Shown: one piece after another, positions 18,800 through 27,130 of the stretch
How the letters are laid out: the number at the start of each line of letters is the position of its first letter
How positions within the stretch are numbered: position 1 is the stretch's first letter
Assembly (NCBI GenBank): GCA_963728295.1
Contig: CAVSKB010000026.1
Location: 1-47,212, forward strand
DNA length: 47,212 nucleotides
Source: DATJKD01 sp963728295
GTDB lineage: Bacteria; Pseudomonadota; Gammaproteobacteria; Steroidobacterales; Steroidobacteraceae
Direction: 5' to 3'
Position numbers and translations under genes: made by a program
Notes under the pieces: model-generated
Databases searched by the model: none
Told to the model about the DNA's origin: nothing
What the model saw: only the letters and a program-made list of their open reading frames with translations

Positions 18800-20170
18800 A
18801 TGGAGATCGATGGGTTCCGGGGCCAGCTGATCACCGCTGACCACGCCGACTACGACACCGCCCGAGCCGTGTGGAACGGCGCCGTCGACCGGCGCCCGCA
18901 ACTGATCGCCCGATGCAGCGGGACCGCCGACGTGGCCGCGGCCGTGCGCTTCGCCCGCAACCACGACCTGGAGATCGCCATTCGAGGCGGGGGCCACAAC
19001 GTGGCGGGCACCGCTGTGTGCGACCACGGGATCGTCATCGACCTCTCGGCGATGCGGGCCGTATGGGTCGACCCCGCCGGCCGCACGGCCCGGGTGCAGG
19101 GCGGTGCTCTGTGGGGCGACGTCGACCACGAAACGCAGGCCCACGGTCTGGCCACCACCGGCGGCATCGTGGGCCACACCGGTGTCGCGGGGCTCACGCT
19201 TGGCGGTGGCATCGGCTTCCTCATGCGCAAACACGGGCTCACCGTCGACAACCTGCTGGCGGCCGAAGTGGTCACCGCCGAGGGCAGCATCGTCCGGGCG
19301 TCCGCCGAAGAACACGCGGATCTCTTCTGGGCGCTGCGAGGCGGCGGCGGCAACTTCGGCGTCGTCAGCTCGTTCCTGTTCGCTCTGCACCCTGTCGGCC
19401 CGACCGTGATGGCCGGACCTGTGTTCTGGGCGGCCGACGACACCACCGACGTGCTGCGCTTCTACCGGGACTTCGCCGTCGAAGCGCCCGACGAGCTCGG
19501 CAGCGTCGTCCGGCTCGGCACCGTCCCCCCGCTGCCGATCATCCCCGAGCATTTGCACTGGCGGCCGGCCATCGCCGTCGCCTGCTGCTACGCCGGCGCC
19601 GTCGAAGACGGCGAGCGTGCGGTGCGGGCCATCCGCGGATTCGGGACGCCGATCGTGGACCTGCTCGCACCGTCGCCGTACGCCGCATTCCAAGGCGGCC
19701 TCGACGACACCGTCCTCCACGGGTGGCATTACTACTGGAAGGCGACAAACCTCGCCGGCCTCTCCGACGACGCTATCGCCGTCATCGCCGATCACGCTTA
19801 CACCGCCAGCTCGCCCCGGTCATACGCGGCGATGTTCCACATGAATGGCGCCGTCGCCCGAGTCCCCCATGACGCCACCGCCTACGCCGGTCGCGACGTG
19901 GCCCACAACATCATCATCGACGGCGTGTGGCTCCCTGACGAGTCCGGCGAGCACGCCGCTGCCGAGACCGCCTGGGCGCGGCGATTCCTGCAAGCCCTCC
20001 AACCGCACCGCGCCGCCGGCGTCTACGTCAACTTCCTTGATTCCGACGACGACAGCAGCCGCGTTCGAGAGGCCTACGGCGATCACATCTACCGGCGACT
20101 CGCCCAGGTCAAGGCCAAGTACGACCCCGACAACGTCTTCCACCACAACAAGAACATCCACCCGGGCTGA
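18800..20170 (+). CDS. FAD-binding oxidoreductase, berberine bridge enzyme-like (PCMH/BBE)
   Basis: A 456-residue flavoenzyme of the VAO/PCMH superfamily. Residues 30-200 form the FAD domain with RGGGHNVAG, in which H66 is the expected 8-alpha-histidyl attachment, followed by GLTLGGGIGFLMRKHGLT. The second, cysteinyl attachment site of bicovalent members is absent, so one covalent link is predicted. The C-terminal BBE motif YDPDNVFHHNKNI is intact. Such enzymes oxidise sugars, alkaloids or polyketides; the substrate here is unknown. The start at 18800 follows GAGGAGGCAACC. Paired divergently with an HxlR regulator, an arrangement and protein type common in Actinobacteria, so lateral acquisition is possible. 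Confidence 0.9.
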   Translation: MEIDGFRGQLITADHADYDTARAVWNGAVDRRPQLIARCSGTADVAAAVRFARNHDLEIAIRGGGHNVAGTAVCDHGIVIDLSAMRAVWVDPAGRTARVQGGALWGDVDHETQAHGLATTGGIVGHTGVAGLTLGGGIGFLMRKHGLTVDNLLAAEVVTAEGSIVRASAEEHADLFWALRGGGGNFGVVSSFLFALHPVGPTVMAGPVFWAADDTTDVLRFYRDFAVEAPDELGSVVRLGTVPPLPIIPEHLHWRPAIAVACCYAGAVEDGERAVRAIRGFGTPIVDLLAPSPYAAFQGGLDDTVLHGWHYYWKATNLAGLSDDAIAVIADHAYTASSPRSYAAMFHMNGAVARVPHDATAYAGRDVAHNIIIDGVWLPDESGEHAAAETAWARRFLQALQPHRAAGVYVNFLDSDDDSSRVREAYGDHIYRRLAQVKAKYDPDNVFHHNKNIHPG

Positions 20171-20198
20171 GCAGAGGCGATCAGCGGAGGATGCGCCT

Positions 20199-20276
20199 GA
20201 AAAATTCGTCAACGTAGTTGACGACCCCTCCACCGACGACCGCCGTGCGCGGCTGACCTTCGATCGTCGAGTCTTG
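20199..20276 (+). repeat. Dispersed repeat, copy 2 (78-bp long form)
   Basis: Begins GAAAAATT, then the palindrome CGTCAAC-GTA-GTTGACG (20207-20223), then a 53-base conserved tail. It matches the copy at 33663-33740 at 71 of 78 positions without gaps and in the same orientation. The palindrome lies 36 bases after the FAD-oxidoreductase stop. Read on the minus strand it resembles a terminator (stem then AATTTTT), but no minus-strand gene would use it. A matching GTACGATC box follows about 44 bases beyond the tail, as it also does (at 83 bases) in the other long copy. Confidence 0.7.
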
Positions 20277-20370
20277 GCTCATTTCTCAGCTGATCGACTG
20301 GAAGCGAAGGGTGCCGGCTCGTACGATCAGGGGCGTGACCTAACAAGAAGCCCCGGAACACATCAGCTTC

Positions 20371-21153
20371 ATGGACGGATTGAGTACTCTGGCCGGTTTC
20401 CTGGTCGGCCTGTTGGTGGGCTTTACCGGCGTGGGTGGCGGTGCGCTGATGACGCCGCTCCTCGTGCTCGCCTTCGGCGTGGCGCCGCAGACCGCGGTGG
20501 GCACCGACTTGCTGTACGCAGCCATCACCAAGTCCGTGGGCAGCTGGGTGCACGGCGTTCGCGGCGCCGTCGACTGGACGGTGGCCAGGCTCCTCTGGCT
20601 CGGCAGTCTTCCGGCCTCGGCGCTGACGCTCTACTCGATGCAGAGCACGCGATTCAGCGATGACCTCGCGCACCTGATCCTGCCAACGCTCGGCCTCGCG
20701 CTCGTGCTCACCGGCGGCGTCATGCTCGCTCGGTCCTGGCTGCGGCAGCTTGGCGAGCGCCTGCGGACGAATTTTCCGGAGCGCTTCAAGGCGCAGCAGC
20801 CAGCACTGACGGTCCTGGCCGGGGCGCTGCTCGGGTTCCTAGTCACGCTGACCTCGGTCGGCGCCGGGGCGCTCGGCGCGGTGATGTTGGTCTATCTGTA
20901 TCCGTATCGCTTGAAGGGCCAAAAGCTCGTCGGGACCGACATCGCTCACGCGATCCCGCTCACGCTGCTCGCCGGGCTCGGGCACGCAAACCAGGGGCAC
21001 GTCGATCTCTCGCTGCTCGGTGCGCTGCTGCTGGGCTCGATTCCGGGGATCATCGTGGGCGCACTGTTGAGTCACCGCGTAAGCAGCAACACGGTACGCA
21101 AGGGTGTCGCCGTCATGATCGTCATCGTCGGCGCCAAGATGCTGCTGTCCTGA
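20371..21153 (+). CDS. TauE/SafE family sulfite/organic anion exporter
   Basis: A 260-residue inner-membrane permease with about seven to eight hydrophobic segments in two repeats. The N-terminal repeat shows GFTGVGGGALMTPLLV and GTDLLYAAITKSVGS, the family signature; the C-terminal repeat begins at SVGAGALGAVMLVYLYPY with GTDIAHAIPLTLLAG, a clear internal echo of GTDLLYA. Substrates in the family include sulfite, sulfoacetate and taurine; nothing local tells which. The ATG at 20371 follows an AGAAG-type site. A GC-rich hairpin lies 13 bases downstream of the stop. Confidence 0.9.
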   Translation: MDGLSTLAGFLVGLLVGFTGVGGGALMTPLLVLAFGVAPQTAVGTDLLYAAITKSVGSWVHGVRGAVDWTVARLLWLGSLPASALTLYSMQSTRFSDDLAHLILPTLGLALVLTGGVMLARSWLRQLGERLRTNFPERFKAQQPALTVLAGALLGFLVTLTSVGAGALGAVMLVYLYPYRLKGQKLVGTDIAHAIPLTLLAGLGHANQGHVDLSLLGALLLGSIPGIIVGALLSHRVSSNTVRKGVAVMIVIVGAKMLLS

Positions 21154-21166
21154 GCGCGATCGCTGC

Positions 21167-21196
21167 GGCGGGCGGGCTCATTGCTGCTCGCCCGCC
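21167..21196 (+). terminator. GC-rich hairpin after the TauE-like gene
   Basis: An 11-bp stem (arms at 21167-21177 and 21186-21196, one G-T wobble) with an 8-base loop begins 13 bases after the stop. No T-run follows, so it may need Rho or may only protect the mRNA 3' end. Confidence 0.45.
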
Positions 21197-21247
21197 AAAG
21201 CCTTGAAGCTCGGCGGGCCAATATTACCTTGGGCGACGGTTGCAGAC

Positions 21248-21283
21248 GTCCGCGGCGCTCAGCGGCCGCCGCGTGGCGACATC
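21248..21283 (-). repeat. 36-base relic similar to the 5' end of the kinase/aminotransferase fusion gene
   Basis: On the minus strand it encodes DVATRRPLSAAD, and 32 of 36 bases match 15554-15589, codons 2-13 of the fusion gene (NVATQRPLSAVD). No start codon or continuation of the domain follows. It may be a trace of an old duplication or rearrangement just upstream of the toxin-antitoxin pair; chance similarity in GC-rich DNA is not excluded. Confidence 0.35.
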
Positions 21284-21338
21284 AATCTGAGCAATCAGGG
21301 CATAAAGCCGGCAATGACCGGCCCGCGGATTTGCTCCA

Positions 21339-21384
21339 CGGTGCCTTTGGCACCGCCCTCTTCCCGGGTATGTATCAGATCTGA
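21339..21384 (+). promoter_or_regulatory. Promoter and nested dyads upstream of the HigBA-like pair
   Basis: A perfect 7-bp dyad CGGTGCC-TTT-GGCACCG (21339-21355) overlaps a possible -35 box TTGGCA (21347-21352). Sixteen bases later comes TATGTA (21369-21374) as a -10 box, immediately followed by the perfect 10-bp palindrome TCAGATCTGA (21375-21384). The toxin ATG is nine bases beyond. Such palindromes at the promoter are the usual antitoxin or toxin-antitoxin complex binding sites that give autoregulation. Confidence 0.5.
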
Positions 21385-21393
21385 GACAATCAG

Positions 21394-21747
21394 ATGGTTC
21401 GTCCGGTCCTGTTTCACGCGCGAGCGAAGGAGGACATCCGCGCTTTCCCGCGAGACGTGCGGCTCAAGCTCGGCAGTGCGCTGATGGCACTGCAGCGTGG
21501 CTTCAATCTCGGTCCGCCGCTTTCGCGGGCGATGTCGATCGTAATGCCCGGCGTCGAGGAACTGCGGCTACGGGGTGCGGCCGGTCACTTTCGGGTCTTC
21601 TACTACCGAAAGGCATCCGCGGGCGTCCTGGTGCCGAGCGCGTTCCACAAGAAGACTCGGGAGACGCCAGTAACCGAGATCGATCGGGCCAGGCGACGCT
21701 TGATGGAGATGCTGAATGAGTACGAAGAAGACCGTGGTCGCTCGTGA
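21394..21747 (+). CDS. HigB-like/Gp49 family toxin of a type II toxin-antitoxin system
   Basis: A 117-residue RelE-superfamily mRNA interferase of the phage-derived Gp49/HigB type. The pattern fits: VLFHARAKEDIRAFP at the N-terminus, GLEELRLRG-like strand (GVEELRLRGAAGHFRVFYY) with the conserved Arg, then the SAFHKKTRETP loop with basic residues expected to contact RNA. As in HigBA systems the toxin gene comes first. Its last 32 bases overlap the antitoxin gene in another frame, which couples the two translations. Confidence 0.88.
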   Translation: MVRPVLFHARAKEDIRAFPRDVRLKLGSALMALQRGFNLGPPLSRAMSIVMPGVEELRLRGAAGHFRVFYYRKASAGVLVPSAFHKKTRETPVTEIDRARRRLMEMLNEYEEDRGRS

Positions 21748-22090
21748 TTCGCAGGAGCTTGCCGCTGTCCTCGGCCTCTCCAAGGCCGACCGAGCAGCCC
21801 TGGAAGTACGGATTGAGCTGGCGGAGCAGATTGCCAAGGAAGTTCGCAGAGCCGAGATGACGCATGCGCGGCTTGCTCGGCTTGCTGGAACATCGCGGCC
21901 CCGTGTGACCGCGATACTGAACGGAAACCTGGACGGCACCTCGACGGACCTGCTCCTGCGCCTACTTGCGGCGTTGGGTGTCAGGGTCCAGCTCAAGTAC
22001 CGACGGAGTTGCGTGAGTGGCGATTCCCGCCGGACTTCATGGTCCGGCTTGAGAGGGGTTGTAGACCCAACCGGTGGCGACGGTTTGTGA
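21716..22090 (+). CDS. HigA-like XRE family antitoxin
   Basis: A 124-residue helix-turn-helix antitoxin. The HTH runs through AEMTHARLARLAGTSRPRVT and ILNGNLDGTSTDLLLRLLAA, followed by the LGVRVQLKYRR strand that normally ends such proteins. About 25 extra residues follow that do not look like the family and are antisense to the neighbouring secreted-protein gene, so the real stop may be hidden by an indel near 22010. It neutralises the upstream toxin and probably represses the operon through the TCAGATCTGA site. Confidence 0.85.
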   Translation: MSTKKTVVARDSQELAAVLGLSKADRAALEVRIELAEQIAKEVRRAEMTHARLARLAGTSRPRVTAILNGNLDGTSTDLLLRLLAALGVRVQLKYRRSCVSGDSRRTSWSGLRGVVDPTGGDGL

Positions 22091-22819
22091 AACGCCGCGC
22101 GCGCGCTGGCCGGAAACTGCTGCAAGTGCGCCTCCAGCGCGGCACGCGTGGGCTTCGACGTGCAATTCGGCATCGAGCCGCCTTTGTACTTCTCAGCCAA
22201 GTAGGCCGCGAACGAGAACTGCATTCTTCGAGCGGTGCCAACGTCATTTCTTGCTTCGAATATGTCGCTCTCGTACGCGATGCCTTGCGACACTGCGATG
22301 CAAACGAAGAACGCCGTCGATGCTCCCGCTGCCGATGCCGCGGGTTGGCTGGCCTGGACCGTTGCGCCGGGCGCCGCAGTGGTCGCGGCTGGCGCGGACT
22401 CGGTCGCGGCGGCGTCGTAGGTCCAATCGGTGGCGGTGTACGTGAATTGGCTGCCGAGGCCCTGAACATGACTCTCGCGGCCCTGCAACCATTGCTTCGC
22501 CTCGGCGAGCGTGTCGTAGCGGCCGCAGTTCACGACGCCATGAAAGCCGTACTTCTGCGTGAGGTACGCGTCGAACGCGGCCGTCATCTTTACATTGAGT
22601 TCGTAGTGATCCTTATAAACGGGTCCAGGGTTCTTGTGTGCAAACGCCGCGCTGTCGTACTCGGTGCGCCCGCCCGTGGACATGCAGGCATAGAACAAGG
22701 TCGGCGCCGTCGGCATTGGACCAGGAGGCTTCGCCGGCCACGACTGCTGTGCAGGCGGCACACAGGAGCAGGCCGAAAAGTGCTTTCGTGATGTGTGTGG
22801 GCCGCGTGATTTGTTTCAT
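22037..22819 (-). CDS. Secreted protein with a duplicated domain, function unknown, two frame breaks
   Basis: Starts MKQITRPTHITKALFG with a signal peptide (about 1-30) after a strong GGGGGAAC ribosome site. The mature protein holds two copies of one domain of about 85 residues: the first opens FYACMSTGGRTEYDSAAF and ends TATDWTY, the second opens FFVCIAVSQGIAYESDIF and ends VATGWVYNP. Both copies contain a conserved cysteine early and a second near NCGRY/NCTSK, suggesting one disulfide each. An Ala/Thr/Pro linker joins them. Frame changes near 22705 and 22090 are needed to connect the parts; the stop in the corrected frame is at 22037. It overlaps the 3' end of the antitoxin gene. Family not recognised. 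Confidence 0.65.
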
Positions 22820-22896
22820 TGTTCCCCCTTTCGCCAGCGGCGATCGAGCGGGCCCAGTATAGGCCTGAGCGGATGAACGATTGCTGCGGTGAGCGC

Positions 22897-24095
22897 TCAG
22901 GCCGACACCTCGATCAGCCGGGCCGTGAACGTGCTGAGCAACCGGCGCTGAGCGTACGCGGCGTGGGGTCCGCGCGGATGCAGCCGCGTGGCGGGCGGCT
23001 TCCTCCGCCAGCTCGAGCGGGATTTCCTCGTCGACCGCGTCCGTCTGGATCGGCGACTTTGCCGTATCCAACTCGAAGAGCTTGAGCGCCAGCGTCCCCT
23101 CGAGGAAACCGCGGAACGTCTCGGTCCCGAGCTCACGCTCGGTTATCTCTGCTGGCAAGGTCGGGGGCGATGCGCCGGCGCGGAATAGGTGCTTCATCCG
23201 CTGGGGTGCGACGAGCAGCAGGTGAAAGAGGAGGGAGGGTGTCATGCGCTTGATGTCTTCGTCGGTTGCCCCTTCGAGCTTCAGCGCTGCCCGTGAGTAC
23301 GCCATGAAGTGCCCCCTGACTGCCGCATCCCTCAGCACCTCGATCGGTAGCGGTGCACCGTCGATCTGCGCCGCGTACAAATAGGGCTCGAGCGAGTCGA
23401 GCAGCTCGAGGCTCGCCCGCGTGAGCAGTTGCCGATCGGCCTCCGAGAAATCGGCATAGCCGCGGGGCAAGGCCACCTGTCCACTGTCCGACGCGGCACC
23501 CTGCGTCCTTGATCGCGCGGCGCCGCGGCGCCGCACAACGATCACGAGCAGCAGGAGCGCGACCGCCGCCGCAATCCAGGTGAGCCATGACGGCCAGTCA
23601 CCCTTCGTGCCGGTGCTGCGGGGTGCAAGGCTGTCCTGTGTTTCGCCTTCGATGCGGGCCACCGCCTCGGGAGGCAGGTAACGACTCAAGGTCTCGTGCC
23701 GGAACCGTGGGTTGCCCTCATAGCTCCACTGCAGGGCGGTCCACTGGCGCATCGCCGCGGACGGTTCGGAGTCGGGGCTGCGCCCCGTCCCTGTGCGTTG
23801 CGAAGATGCGCTGTCGAATGCGCTCCGCGGCGGCGCCGTACTCGCCGCGCAGCCGCAACTCGTCCGCGGTGAGCCCCTGCCAGCGACGATCCCCGGCCAT
23901 GTACTCGATCGAACTGCGCAGCACGTTGAACGCCGCAAGCTGCCGGGCGAGCGTGTCGTCGTCGTTCTCGCCCACGTGATCGGCGAGCACGCGATCGGCC
24001 GTGGGCCAGGCCGCCAGGTACGGCGGATCCAGCGCCGCCGCTGCGGTCGCGAACAGGAGGAGCGCTGCAGCGAGTGCCCGATGCCTCGGCGTCAA
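22897..24095 (-). CDS. Exported membrane-anchored protein, function unknown, two frame breaks
   Basis: About 400 residues after correction. It begins MTPRHRALAAALLLFATAAA, a signal peptide, followed by a soluble region with several Trp and Arg, then a membrane helix (WLTWIAAAVALLLLVIVVRR) and a cytoplasmic helical domain. Frames change near 23790 (a GGGGCGCAGCCCC stretch) and near 22980; the corrected end is FTARLIEVSA with a stop at 22897. It shares the strand with the duplicated-domain gene, 77 bases away, and they could form an operon. I do not recognise the family. Confidence 0.6.
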
Positions 24096-24242
24096 CTGGT
24101 GCCCCGCTTCCGTCGCAGATCAGATCGGTGCCGCCCTAGCTGCAGTGCAGCCCGTACCTCGAAGGTATACCCATGGCCGCCGTGCTCGGCAGCAAATTTC
24201 GTACACAAGCAGAGCCGTTACTCCCTCGTTAGACTCACTTGA

Positions 24243-25472
24243 ATGCCGACGCTCATGGTCCGCCCGTCCCTCGGAAATCTTTGCGCGCGCACGATCATCG
24301 CGGCCATGCTCGCCGTGGGCGCATGCTCGCTGGGATGACGGCGATGACGGCGACGGTGGTCCGTCCATGTGGGTGTGGACCGAGCTCGGCGGACCAGATG
24401 TCGAATTGTCGCCGCTGGCGGGCAACCAGGAGCCGCTGGTCGTGGCGGGCACGCAGTTGCTGCTCGGCACCGGCGATGGTGTGTGGCGGCGACCGCTGTC
24501 CGATACCGGAACCTGGGAACGGGCGGGGCTCAGCGGGCTGGCGATTCACGCGATGACGCTGACGCACGACGGCGAACGCATCGTCGCGGCCGGGCTCGAC
24601 CCGAACGACATTCAGGCGCCGACGGCCTGGTACTCGACCGATAACGGGGCCACGTGGACAGCCGCCAGTGTCTGGCCCAGGGGAGAGCCCGGCAGCCTCT
24701 TCGACGGGGAGTCGTTTCCGTTCTACACGCTCGAGCCCGATCCCACGGTAAACGACGTGGTCTACGGTGGCTTGTCCGGCGACACGGTGGCTGTGACGGT
24801 CGACGGTGGCGCGACCTGGATCATGTCTGATGGCGCGACGGAACCGGCGTTCGGCGACGCGTGTGTTCCGTGGCGGTCGGCAGCGGTCCCCGTTCTGCTG
24901 CAGGGCTGCGAACTACCGCTCGATTCGGCGTGGGTGGGAGCACGCCGCGTCGTCGAGGAGGACCGGTTCAGCCTGCCCGACTTCCGCTTCCTGTATGGCT
25001 TTCCCAACCTGGAGGAACTCGAAAACCGCCGCATCAATTCCATGGCGGGCGTGCCGGCTCGTGCGGATCGCGTGCTCGTCGGGGTCGAGGGTGGTTTGCT
25101 CGAACTGACGACGGAAAGCGGCAACTGGACCGATCGCGACGACATCACGCCAAGCTGGATCATGCGTGCCGAGCAGTCGGACTCGACCTTGCCCTACGCA
25201 TACATCCGCGGCATAGCTACGCTGGACGACGACGGAGAACAGCTGCTGTTCGGCGGGACCGTCAACGGCTTGAACGAGACGCTGTCGCTGTTCGAGGTGA
25301 ACGACGGCAACCTGTCTCAACTGTCAGCACCGATGACTTTGCGCGATCCGCGCGTCGAGCAGATCTGGCGCCTGGAAGACGGGACGTTCTCCTGGTCATC
25401 AGCGACATCGATCCGGCCGATACGAGCCCCGAAGCTCCGCACCGGCCCAAGGTGTACCGACTGCAGCGCTGA
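24243..25472 (+). CDS. Outer-membrane-type lipoprotein with BNR/sialidase-like repeats, two frame breaks
   Basis: The ATG at 24243 opens a lipoprotein signal peptide with lipobox LAVGACS (Cys at about residue 28). A one-base break near 24336 leads into a DDGDDGDGG linker and a roughly 370-residue beta-rich domain. Asp-box-like turns such as STDNGATWTAAS and TVDGGATWIMS are typical of BNR/sialidase beta-propellers. A second break near 25388 restores the end VISDIDPADTSPEAPHRP with a stop at 25472. Ligand unknown. Divergent from the membrane protein gene (147 bases between) and convergent with the methyltransferase (2 bases). Confidence 0.7.
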
Positions 25473-25474
25473 GA

Positions 25475-26105
25475 TCAGATCGTCGCAGGCTCGTGCTTGC
25501 GGCTCAGTTCCACGCCGCTGCCGATCGGCAGCAGCACCGAGTCCAGGTCGGGCTTGGTGCGCACCCGCGCCTGGTAGGCCGCGGCCGCGGGGCGCGTGTT
25601 GAGCGGAAAGAGCATGTTGTCCGCTGCGACCAGGGCCCCGGGACGTCAGCTTTGGATGGAAAAGCTCGAGGCAGGGGACGTACAGGTCCTTCCACAGGTC
25701 GAGCAGCACCAGGTCGAAGGGTCCCGCGAGGCGCGGCAGCGTGTCGAGCGCGCTGCCGATGCGAAACTCGACGAACTCCGCGAGCCCGGCGCGCGCGAGC
25801 TGCGCCTGCGCATGGTCGACCTTGCGCTGCGAGAGCTCGAGGCTCACGACCTTGCCGCCCGTTGCGCGCGCGGCATCGGCGAGCCAGATCGTCGAGTAGC
25901 CGTATGAGCTCCCCAGCTCGAGGATCGACTTTGCGTTGGCGCCCGTCGCGAGCAGATGCAGCATCCGGCCCGTCGCCGGACCCACGCTGATCAGGAAGTC
26001 ATCGATGCGGCGCGCGAACTCCTCCGGCTGGGAGTGCATGATCTTCGCCTCGTCGGCGGAGCGGCGCTCGTATTCGGCGAGAATCAGCTCGACGGTCGGA
26101 TCCAT
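25475..26105 (-). CDS. Class I SAM-dependent O-methyltransferase, one frame break
   Basis: About 210 residues of the catechol-O-methyltransferase-like family (methyltransf_3). The SAM site is ILELGSSYGYSTIWLADAA (about 61-79) with the acidic VSLELS strand, and FDLVLLDLWKDLY carries the metal-binding Asp. Near 25640 the frame shifts; the corrected tail reads ALVAADNMLFPLNT (the family has VADNVL here) and ends at 25475. The start MDPTVELILAEYERR fits the family, which methylates catechols or related phenols in the cytoplasm using a divalent metal. Confidence 0.8.
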
Positions 26106-26484
26106 GGCTTGACCATGCTCCCTCGCACTGCAGCGGCTAATGATGGCACGGCCGCGGCTCGCTTAGCATGTCGGAAAGGGAGAGAGGCTACCCGAAAACG
26201 TCGCGTGCGGAGGGCCAGCGCCCGTCCGCGAGAAACCCGTCAACATAGTTGACGATCTTGCCCTGCGGTCAGCTCACCAGAAGTCAGGTCAGCTGTAGCG
26301 CCGCGAACTACAGCGCGGACGTCAACACCTGGATGGAGCCCAAGCACACGCACCCCGGCATTTCTGGTCTCAGATCGGGTACACAGCCTGCGCCCGGCGT
26401 CCTCGTGCATATACGTAATAAATTCGACGTGCGTGCGGCGGCCATTTCGCCCAGGGTCAAGCAATCCTGTGGATACGTTGACGC
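26106..26484. other. Gene-poor gap with copy 3 of the dispersed palindrome
   Basis: No convincing gene; frames on both strands lack family resemblance. CGTCAAC-ATA-GTTGACG (26238-26254) is the third copy of the palindrome, preceded by GAGAAAC instead of the GAAAAATT of other copies and lacking the long tail. An inverted repeat CTGTAG/CTACAG follows near 26290-26315. The stretch around 26408-26430 is locally A+T rich and may hold the promoter of the DUF6883-like gene. Confidence 0.5.
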
Positions 26485-26814
26485 GTGCAGCTTCCCGACC
26501 TCAATGCGGCCGTCGTTCCTGATCAGAAGATTTCGGGCTACCTGCTGGCGCCGGATCACCCAACCGGCTCGGCCAAGGCCAGGTTCTTCCACGGGTTGGG
26601 ATTCAGGCTGGAGCAGCCGGATCGCCTTCGTCAGGCGCTGCTGCAGCACGCTTCACTTGAGGTAAGCTCGGTACAAGCGACGCGCTTTGGTGTCAAGTAC
26701 GTGATCGAAGGACCGATTATGGGGCCCTCGGCGCGAGTTGCGACCATACGGAGTATCTGGTTCGTCGAGGCCGGAGACCGTGTGCCGAGATTCACGACGG
26801 CATACCCGGTATAG
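26485..26814 (+). CDS. DUF6883-like small protein
   Basis: A 109-residue protein with the family pattern: KISGYLLAPDHPTGSAKARF near the N-terminus, FFHGLGF, and a closing segment IRSIWFVEAGDRVPRFTTAYP. The GTG at 26485 is the only sensible start. It precedes the DUF4926-like gene by 10 bases and the two are probably co-transcribed. This two-gene pairing is one I recall seeing in many genomes; its biochemical role is unknown, and a toxin-antitoxin-like or regulatory pairing is only a guess. Confidence 0.7.
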   Translation: MQLPDLNAAVVPDQKISGYLLAPDHPTGSAKARFFHGLGFRLEQPDRLRQALLQHASLEVSSVQATRFGVKYVIEGPIMGPSARVATIRSIWFVEAGDRVPRFTTAYPV

Positions 26815-26824
26815 GGTCTACAAA

Positions 26825-27052
26825 ATGACCATCCACGAACACGACCTGATCGTTCTGACTGCCGATATCGCTGCCGAAGGACTCAAGAAGGGCGACGTTG
26901 GAACGGTGGTATTAGTCCACACGGGTGGCGCTGGCTTCGAAGTCGAGTTCATCGCTCTCGACGGTACGACGCTTGCCGTGGTGACGGTGCCTGCTGACAA
27001 CGTGCGTCCCGTCCGGGCAGGGGAGATCGCCCACGCTCGCAAGGTCGCGTAA
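26825..27052 (+). CDS. DUF4926-like small protein
   Basis: A 75-residue beta-barrel-like protein: HDLIVLTADIAAEGLKKGDV, GTVVLVHTGGAGFEVEFI and the end VTVPADNVRPV match the DUF4926 pattern, a small SH3-like fold. The ATG at 26825 (MTIHEHD) was picked because it follows the DUF6883-like stop closely and gives the usual family length. Confidence 0.75.
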   Translation: MTIHEHDLIVLTADIAAEGLKKGDVGTVVLVHTGGAGFEVEFIALDGTTLAVVTVPADNVRPVRAGEIAHARKVA

Positions 27053-27130
27053 GCGCAACCGACCTGGCCGCTGGTTCTTCGCTGCGACAGCCGGGCGCAA
27101 CGGCGAACCACCCCGAGGCTGCGGTCGCCC

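Noticed and set aside
20199..20226. Palindrome copy 2 as a terminator for the FAD-oxidoreductase gene
   Set aside because: The T-run lies on the wrong strand for that gene; on the plus strand the stem is followed by ACCCC.
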